A DNA stretch of 64,000 nucleotides from DATAGF01 sp963835685 (GTDB taxonomy: Bacteria; Actinomycetota; Thermoleophilia; Miltoncostaeales; Miltoncostaeaceae), in contig CAWIGI010000002.1 in NCBI GenBank assembly GCA_963835685.1, positions 1 to 64,000 on the forward strand. The letters are read 5' to 3'. The notes below the pieces were generated by a model. The model searched no databases. It was not told where the DNA came from and saw nothing but the letters and a program-made list of their open reading frames with translations. A program made the position numbers and the translations under genes. Below, one piece after another: positions 58,741 through 64,000 of the stretch. Each line of letters opens with the position of its first letter. Positions within the stretch are counted from its first letter, which is position 1.

Positions 58741-60669
58741 TCACGGCGCCGCGCCGAGCGCACCGGCGCGCAGCGCCGCCTCGGGGTCCTGCGGGTCGAG
58801 CACCCGCACCCGCGCCCAGGCCTCGAGGGCCTCGGGGCCGTCGCCGAGGAACCGCGCGAGGGCGCGCCACGCGGCGGGGTTGTCGGGCTGCACCTCGACG
58901 GCCTCGCGGTAGGCGCCCAGCGCCCGGGCGGGCTGGCCGAGGTCGGTGAAGGCGGCCCCGCGCAGCAGCAGCGGGGCGAGCGCGAGGGGGTTCGCGGCCC
59001 GGGCGTCGCCGGCGCGGGCGAGCGCCGCCTGCGGGTCGCCGCGGGCGAGGGCGTCCTCGCCCTGCGCTGCGGCGCGGGCCGACCACCACGGCAGGGCCGC
59101 GCTCGCCACCGCCAGCGCCGCGACGCCCGCGAGCGCGCCGGCGGCGAGGGGGCCCGGACGCGCGGCGGCGCCGGGCGCGCGGCCGGGCGCCGCGGCGGCG
59201 AGCACGACCCCGGCGGCGGCGAGGGCCGGGACCGTCAGGGCCGGGATCGCCCAGGCCCAGTCGATCGATGCCTGCAGCGCGAAGGCGGCGAGGACGGCGA
59301 GCGGCAGCCCGATCTCCGGGCCGACCCCGATCCGCGCGGCGCGGAGGACGCCCCAGACGACCGCGCCGACCAGCGCGGCGAGGAGGGCGGTCCCCACCAG
59401 CCCCGTCCCCGACAGGAAGCGCAGCCCGACGCCGTGGGGCTCGCGGGTGGCGAGCGCGTCGTCGCTGTTCCGCCGCTCCTGCAGGTGCACGAGGGCGAAG
59501 CCGCCGGCGCCCTGGCCGAGCAGGGGCGAGTCCTCGAAGCCGCGCCAGGCCTCGCCCCACCAGGCGCGGCGCTGGTTGGCCGACGCGCTGACGAGCCGGC
59601 CGGGGTCGTTGGCCACCGCGTCGCCGCCCTCCCCGCGCAGCTCGGACACCCGGTCGTCGGCCCAGTCGCGGCCCTGGGGGCTGGCGGCCGTGCCGGCGAC
59701 GACGATCAGGCACAGCGCGACGGCGACGCCGACCGCGATGAGGCGCGGGCGGCCCCGGGCGCCGAGCCCCAGGCGCCCCCAGGCCCAGACGATCGCCGGC
59801 CCGAGGACGGCGGCGAGGGCGAGCCCGGCCGCGAGCCGCCACCCGAGGCCCGCCCCGGCGTCCTCGCGCAGGTCGACGGGGATCGCGTCCGACGACAGGA
59901 GGGTGTCGGTGAGGCCGTGGGCCGCCGGCCACGCGGCGCCCGCGGCCCCGGCGACGAGCGCGGCGAGCGCCGGGCCGCGCCGGGGGATGAGCGCGAGCGT
60001 GACGGCGACCGCCATCGCGGCGGCGAGCAGGCCGCCCCGCGAGTAGGTCAGCACCAGCGCGACGCCGTACGCGGCGATCGCGGCGCCGGCGAGCGGCAGC
60101 GCCCAGCGGCGCCGGTCGCCGGCGAGCCACAGCAGCCCGGGGAGCGCCATCGCGGCCACGAGGGCGAGGGCGTTCCAGTACCCGACGGGCTCGGCGAGGC
60201 GGGCGAGGTCGCGGTCGGAGCCGAGCAGGCCGGGGACGATCTTGGTGCCGAGGGCGATGGCGACCGGCAGCGCGGCGGCCGCCGACAGGCCGAGGCCGAG
60301 CGCGACGGGCGCCCGCGGAATGAGGGCGCCCAGGCTGAGCCCGAGGGCCAGGGCCGCGAGGGCGATCGCCTGGCGGTCGGCGTCGATCCAGGCGAGGTCC
60401 GGGGCGGCGGCCCACACGATCGAGAGCCCCGACCAGAGCGCGATGCCCGCGGCGGCGGCCAGGGCGAGCCGCGCCGGGCCCGACCGCAGGGCGGCGCGGT
60501 CCCAGGCCAGGACGACCGCGATGGCGGCGAGCGGCGCCCCGATCGCGAGGGCGAGGAAGGCGCCGGTGGGCCCGTCGCCGCCGAGGCCGTCGCCGGGGTC
60601 GATCCCGCCGCCGGACGCGGCGAGGAGCGACCACCCCGCGAGGGCCGCGATCCCGATGATCTGGGGCAT
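58741..60669 (-). CDS. O-antigen ligase-like membrane protein with C-terminal TPRs
   Basis: An intact 642-residue protein. Some twelve hydrophobic helices fill the first 500 residues; the Wzy_C/WaaL-type periplasmic loop shows ANQRRAWWGEAWRGFEDSPL, LGQGAGGFALVHLQERRNS and ATREPHGVGLRFLSGTGLVG. The C-terminal 130 residues carry tetratricopeptide-like repeats (EDALARGDPQAALARAGDAR, LGQPARALGAYREAVEVQPD). O-antigen ligases join glycan chains to an acceptor outside the membrane. ATG 60669 is chosen. It lies opposite the flanking plus-strand genes. Confidence 0.82.
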   Translation of the reverse strand: MPQIIGIAALAGWSLLAASGGGIDPGDGLGGDGPTGAFLALAIGAPLAAIAVVLAWDRAALRSGPARLALAAAAGIALWSGLSIVWAAAPDLAWIDADRQAIALAALALGLSLGALIPRAPVALGLGLSAAAALPVAIALGTKIVPGLLGSDRDLARLAEPVGYWNALALVAAMALPGLLWLAGDRRRWALPLAGAAIAAYGVALVLTYSRGGLLAAAMAVAVTLALIPRRGPALAALVAGAAGAAWPAAHGLTDTLLSSDAIPVDLREDAGAGLGWRLAAGLALAAVLGPAIVWAWGRLGLGARGRPRLIAVGVAVALCLIVVAGTAASPQGRDWADDRVSELRGEGGDAVANDPGRLVSASANQRRAWWGEAWRGFEDSPLLGQGAGGFALVHLQERRNSDDALATREPHGVGLRFLSGTGLVGTALLAALVGAVVWGVLRAARIGVGPEIGLPLAVLAAFALQASIDWAWAIPALTVPALAAAGVVLAAAAPGRAPGAAARPGPLAAGALAGVAALAVASAALPWWSARAAAQGEDALARGDPQAALARAGDARAANPLALAPLLLRGAAFTDLGQPARALGAYREAVEVQPDNPAAWRALARFLGDGPEALEAWARVRVLDPQDPEAALRAGALGAAP

Positions 60670-60759
60670 CCTGGCCGCCGGGCGCGCTTGTCCGCCCCCC
60701 GGGGCGCCGCTACGATCGGCGGCGCCCTGGGGGCGGTCGACCCCCGCGTCCTTCACCGG

Positions 60760-61167
60760 GTGGATGCCCTGCTCCGACGCCCCGCTTCGCTCGTCATCAT
60801 GCTCGCGTTGGCGCTCCTCGGCCAGGCGGCCACATCGCTCGCCGACGGGCGGGACGTCTTGGCCGACGTGGAGGATAACGGCCGCATCGACGGCTGCTAC
60901 AGCCGCGCCGAGCTCACCGAGGGGCTCGATCTGCTCTCGCCCAACGACCGCCTCTACGGCGTGAAGGCCGACCTCATCGCCCAGGCCCAGATCACCAACG
61001 TCGAGCGGCCGGGCGTGCCCTGCGGGAGCCGGGCCGCCGCCGAGGCGGGCCCGGCCGGCGACGACTCGGGCGGGTCGCTCGGGGTCTTCCTCGGGGCGGC
61101 CGCGGCCGCAGGCGCCATCGCGGTGGGCGCCGCCGTCTGGGCGCGGCGCGCCGGCGGCTCCGGGTGA
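60760..61167 (+). CDS. Secreted or membrane-anchored hypothetical protein
   Basis: A 135-residue protein with an N-terminal hydrophobic signal (PASLVIMLALALLGQAATSL), a small outside domain DNGRIDGCYSRAELTEGLDL and LYGVKADLIAQAQITN, a Gly/Ser linker and a C-terminal transmembrane helix (GVFLGAAAAAGAIAVGAAVW) with a basic tail ARRAGG. This is a type I topology. The stop overlaps the GTG of signal peptidase I, so it may be a substrate or partner of it. GTG 60760 is the start. Confidence 0.6.
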   Translation: MDALLRRPASLVIMLALALLGQAATSLADGRDVLADVEDNGRIDGCYSRAELTEGLDLLSPNDRLYGVKADLIAQAQITNVERPGVPCGSRAAAEAGPAGDDSGGSLGVFLGAAAAAGAIAVGAAVWARRAGGSG

Positions 61168-61727
61168 GGCGCCTCGTCAAGGACGTGCTGCTGCCGGTGG
61201 CGGTGGCGGTCGCCCTCGCGTTCGTCATCCAGGCCTCGGTGGCCAAGCCGTACGAGATCCCCACGCCGTCGATGACCCCCACCATCGAGCCCGGCGACCG
61301 GATCATCGCCAACCGCCTCGTCTACCGCTTCCGCGACATCGAGCGCGGGGACATCATCGTCTTCGACCCGCCGCCGTCGGCCGTCCGCGAGTGCAGCGTG
61401 GCGGAGTCCGGCGGCGGGGACATCCCGTTCGTCAAGCGCGTCATCGGGCTGCCCGGCGACCGGGTCGAGGTGAGCGCCGAGGACGGCACGACGCTCGTCA
61501 ACGGCGAGCCCTTCGTGATCGACGGCCCGGTGCCCGACACGTACAACGGCGAGGGCATGACCTGGCCGGTGGTGCCGGAGGGCAAGCTGCTCGTGCTCGG
61601 CGACAACCGGGCGAGCTCGTGCGACTCGCACCAGTGGCGGCCCGACCCCTTCCTCCCCGAGGAGAACGTCATCGGCCAGGCGGAGATCACCTACTGGCCG
61701 CTCGACCATCTGGGCTTCCTGAACTAG
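61164..61727 (+). CDS. lepB: Signal peptidase I
   Basis: An intact 187-residue S26 peptidase. An N-terminal membrane helix (PVAVAVALAFVIQ) precedes the catalytic Ser36 in PTPSMTPTIEPGD; the general-base Lys91 lies in FVKRVIGLPGDRV, and LVLGDNRASSCDS and VIGQAEITYWPL complete the signature. It removes signal peptides of exported proteins at the outer face of the membrane. The start overlaps the preceding gene. No strong terminator is seen before the next promoter region. Confidence 0.95.
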   Translation: MRRLVKDVLLPVAVAVALAFVIQASVAKPYEIPTPSMTPTIEPGDRIIANRLVYRFRDIERGDIIVFDPPPSAVRECSVAESGGGDIPFVKRVIGLPGDRVEVSAEDGTTLVNGEPFVIDGPVPDTYNGEGMTWPVVPEGKLLVLGDNRASSCDSHQWRPDPFLPEENVIGQAEITYWPLDHLGFLN

Positions 61728-61831
61728 GCGGACATACGCCCCTCTCCCGGCTCCGCCTGGCGGCGGGGCGCGCCGTCCGAGGGGCTAGGTGGAACGTTCT
61801 GCGCACGGTACGGCGAAAGTCCCGGCCGAGG

Positions 61832-61860
61832 GCTTGCATCGTCTGCCACATGTGGGAGGA
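61832..61860 (+). promoter_or_regulatory. Possible promoter of nrdR-nrdJ
   Basis: TTGCAT at 61832 and AGGATG at 61855 are separated by 17 bp, a usual -35/-10 spacing, and the NrdR boxes follow directly downstream. The -10 match is weak, so this is a suggestion only. Confidence 0.3.
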
Positions 61861-61872
61861 TGCGCCCCCACC

Positions 61873-61888
61873 ACGCTGAATATGGGGT
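61873..61888 (+). promoter_or_regulatory. NrdR box 1
   Basis: ACGCTGAATATGGGGT matches the known NrdR box consensus (ACAC-A/T-AT-AT-A/T-GTGT type palindrome) at about 11 of 16 positions, with an AT-rich centre unusual here. It lies upstream of nrdR and exactly 32 bp before box 2, the usual spacing of paired boxes. Confidence 0.65.
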
Positions 61889-61904
61889 GGCGATCAGTGC
61901 CCGT

Positions 61905-61920
61905 ACACCAGGGATAGCGT
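61905..61920 (+). promoter_or_regulatory. NrdR box 2
   Basis: ACACCAGGGATAGCGT matches the NrdR box consensus at about 11 of 16 positions and starts 32 bp after box 1. It ends 6 bp before the nrdR ATG, so NrdR bound here would block transcription or sit across the leader. Autoregulation of nrdR-nrdJ is known in Streptomyces. Confidence 0.65.
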
Positions 61921-61926
61921 TCTCGC

Positions 61927-62544
61927 ATGCTCTGCCCGTTCTGCGACAACCCCGAGCACCGCGTCGTCGAGTCGCGCGTCGCCGACACGAAGGACGCGAT
62001 CCGGCGCCGCCGGGAGTGCTTGCGGTGCGAGCGGCGCTTCACGACCTACGAGCGCGGCGAGGAGATGCCGCTGGTGGTCGTCAAGAGCTCGGGCGAGCGT
62101 CAGCCCTTCGACCGGGCGAAGCTCCTCGAGGGGCTCCAGCGCGCCTGCCACAAGCGGCAGGTGCCGACGGCGGCGCTCGAGCTGGCGGTGCGCGACATCG
62201 AGGCCGAGCTGCGCAACCGCCTGCGCCAGGAGGTCCGCAGCTCGCAGATCGGCGAGCTGGCGCTGCGCCGCCTGAAGGAGATCGACCCGGTCGCCTACGT
62301 GCGATTCGCCTCGGTCTACCGCGCGTTCGAGGACGTGGACGAGTTCGAGGACGAGCTCGCCCGCCTCGAGCGCGAGCCTCCCCTGCCCCGGGGCCAGTAC
62401 CCGCTCGACGAGGAGATCTTCGAGACGCTCGACGCGGGCCCGACGCTGCCCGGCCGCGCTACCCTGACCGCTCTGCCAGGTGGTCGCGAAGGTGCCGCTG
62501 CGAGCGCGATGACGACCACCAAGGAGCGAGACGATGGCGACTGA
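61927..62544 (+). CDS. nrdR: Transcriptional repressor NrdR
   Basis: An intact 205-residue protein. The zinc ribbon uses C3, C6, C31 and C34 (MLCPFCDN, RECLRCERRFTTYER); the ATP-cone follows from about residue 47 (LVVVKSSGERQPFDRAKLLE, VAYVRFASVYRAFEDVDEF). NrdR represses ribonucleotide reductase genes when (d)ATP is bound. It is longer than the usual 150 residues by about 50, the extra C-terminal tail (LPRGQYPLDEEIFETLD onward) overlapping the start of nrdJ by 11 bp. The NrdR boxes lie directly upstream. Confidence 0.95.
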   Translation: MLCPFCDNPEHRVVESRVADTKDAIRRRRECLRCERRFTTYERGEEMPLVVVKSSGERQPFDRAKLLEGLQRACHKRQVPTAALELAVRDIEAELRNRLRQEVRSSQIGELALRRLKEIDPVAYVRFASVYRAFEDVDEFEDELARLEREPPLPRGQYPLDEEIFETLDAGPTLPGRATLTALPGGREGAAASAMTTTKERDDGD

Positions 62545-64000
62545 CGCGCCGCCCACGATGACAGACCAGGCGCTTCGGATCCCCCGCCGCTTCACCCGTC
62601 CCGGGGTCCACCCGTACGACGAGCTCGCCTGGGGCCCGCGCGAGGCCGTCATCGTCGAGCCCGCCCGCGACGACCGGCCCGAGCGCGAGGTCTTCCGCCA
62701 GGACGACTGCGAGTTCCCGCTGGACTGGTCGGACACGGCGGTGCGCATCGTCGCCTCGAAGTACTTCCGCTACAGCAGGGACGACCCGCGCCGCGAGCGC
62801 AGCCTGCGCCAGGTCGTTCGACCGGGTGGTCGACACCATCCGCCACCACGGCGCCGCGGGGGGCTACTTCGCCGACGACGAGGAGGCGGAGACCTTCGCC
62901 CAGGAGCTGCGGCACATCCTCGTGACGCAGAAGGCGGCGTTCAACTCCCCGGTCTGGTTCAACTGCGGCGTTGACGTCGCGGCGCGCGAGCCCGATCCCG
63001 ACCGGATCCTGGACGTCGACGAGCCGCCGGTCGGGGAGGGCGAGCCGCGCGTCAACCAGGCCTCGGCGTGCTTCATCCTGTCGGTCAACGACACCATGCC
63101 GTCCATCCAGCGCTGGATCGCCTCGGAGTCGGAGATCTTCCGCGGCGGGTCGGGCGCCGGCGTGAACCTGTCGCGCCTGCGCGGCGACGGCGAGCCCCTG
63201 TCCAACGGCGGCCAGGCGTCGGGTCCCGTCAGCTTCATGCGCTGGGCCGACTCCGGCGCCGGGTCGATCAAGTCCGGCGGCGGCACCCGGCGGGCCGCGA
63301 AGATGGTGATCCTCGACGCGGACCACCCCGACATCCTCGAGTTCGTGCGCTCCAAGGCGCACGAGGAGCAGAAGGCCTACGCGCTCGGCGAGATGGGCTA
63401 CGACCTGGGCCTGAACGGCGACGCCTGGCGCTCCATCCAGTTCCAGAACGCCAACAACTCGGTGCGGCTCACCGACGACTTCTTCCGCCGCGTCGCCGAC
63501 GGCGAGACCTGGCAGACCCGCACCGTGGCCACGGGCGAGGTCACGAGGGAGATGCCGGCCGCCGAGCTGCTGCGCGAGATCGCCGAGGCGGCGTGGGCCT
63601 GCGGCGATCCGGGCGATCCAGTACGAGGACACCATCCAGCGCTGGCACACCAGCCCGAACGCCGGCCGCATCTCGGCCTCCAACCCCTGTTCGGAATACC
63701 TGCACATCGACGACTCGGCCTGCAACCTGGCGTCGATCAACCTCATGGAGTTCCTCGGCGACGACGGCGCGTTCGCGGTCGACGACTTCCGCCACGCCGT
63801 GCGCGTGATGCTCACCGCGCAGGAGATCATCGTCACGCCGGCCAGCTACCCGACCAAGCGGATCGGCGACAACGCGCGCGCCTACCGCCAGCTCGGGCTC
63901 GGCTATACCAACCTCGGCTCGCTGCTGATGTGCCAGGGCCTCGCGTACGACTCCGACGGGGGCCGCGCGTGGGCCGGGGCGATCACGGCGCTGCTGCAGG
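62534..64000 (+). CDS. nrdJ: Vitamin B12-dependent (class II) ribonucleotide reductase, 3'-truncated, two frameshifts
   Basis: The N-terminal half of NrdJ: FTRPGVHPYDELAW, KAAFNSPVWFNCG, NQASACFILSVNDTMPSIQR, GGSGAGVNLSRLRG, SIKSGGGTRRAAKMV, FQNANNSVRLTDDFF, ASNPCSEYLHIDDSACNLAS and RQLGLGYTNLG. It reduces ribonucleotides using adenosylcobalamin. Frame changes near 62816 (GTC-G-TTCGAC) and 63617 (GGC-G-ATCCAG) each carry one extra G after C; removing them restores the family sequence. The ATG 62534 lies inside the nrdR tail. The rest lies beyond the window. I see no cobalamin riboswitch upstream. Confidence 0.93.

Noticed and set aside
61728..61926. A cobalamin riboswitch before the B12-dependent reductase genes
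   Set aside because: No convincing B12 box or matching helices could be found; the region is explained by a weak promoter and NrdR boxes.

Overview
The window is a very GC-rich (roughly 70-75 % by eye), densely packed bacterial chromosome segment. GTG starts are frequent and many neighbouring genes overlap as GTGA or ATGA. The gene content (class II ribonucleotide reductase with NrdR, type I plus type III glutamine synthetase beside a PucR-type regulator, a CGNR regulator, a sigma factor with a zinc-finger and membrane tail) suggests a high-GC actinobacterium. The class Thermoleophilia (Solirubrobacterales/Gaiellales) is my best guess; no rRNA or marker tree is available here.

Layout. (1) 1-27 kb is a surface-polysaccharide locus. 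A plus-strand run carries a GHMP sugar kinase, a Gfo/Idh/MocA oxidoreductase, an NAD-dependent sugar epimerase, four methyltransferases, a GT2, two paralogous multi-pass membrane proteins sharing a YFGP motif, a GtrA-GtrB pair and a sugar nucleotidyltransferase. A minus-strand run carries a large membrane protein, three GT4 enzymes, a coiled-coil methyltransferase and a Wzm/Wzt ABC exporter. An RmlC-like epimerase, three more GT4-type enzymes and another methyltransferase follow. (2) 27-32.6 kb is a minus-strand operon: a sigma factor fused to a zinc-binding anti-sigma-like motif and a transmembrane segment, then two secreted Ig-like proteins, one ending in an HExxH metallopeptidase-like domain. 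(3) 32.7-39 kb holds a hotdog thioesterase, a degenerate phosphatase and a second glycan cluster with a WbaP-type initiating sugar transferase. (4) 39-52.6 kb is metabolic: DNA glycosylase, GSI, GSIII, PucR regulator, PabC/PabB, a siroheme sulfite/nitrite reductase operon, then an AAA ATPase (DUF4143 type) preceded by a strictly 23-bp-periodic repeat array. (5) 53-64 kb holds two alpha/beta hydrolases, a CGNR regulator, a GT28-like transferase, a polyprenol-phosphate sugar synthase, an O-antigen-ligase-like protein with TPRs, signal peptidase I, and nrdR-nrdJ with tandem NrdR boxes; nrdJ runs off the window.

Sequence quality matters. From 1 to about 30.3 kb nearly every gene is broken by single-base indels, mostly +1 G or C, although the protein sequences on both sides of each break are conserved. 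From 30.3 kb on, most genes are intact, with scattered breaks near 35.27, 37.73, 37.86, 38.39, 46.73, 57.06, 62.82 and 63.62 kb. I treat these as probable consensus errors and give the span of the underlying gene; internal boundaries of such genes are approximate.

How the genes fit together: nucleotide-sugar enzymes feed many glycosyltransferases. WbaP-like and GtrB/DPM1-like enzymes load sugars on polyprenyl phosphate, and GtrA and Wzm/Wzt move lipid-linked glycan across the membrane. The methyltransferases probably decorate or cap the chains. The most unusual features are the 23-bp array in front of the ATPase, the membrane-tethered sigma factor coupled to exoproteins, and enzymes lacking a catalytic residue.
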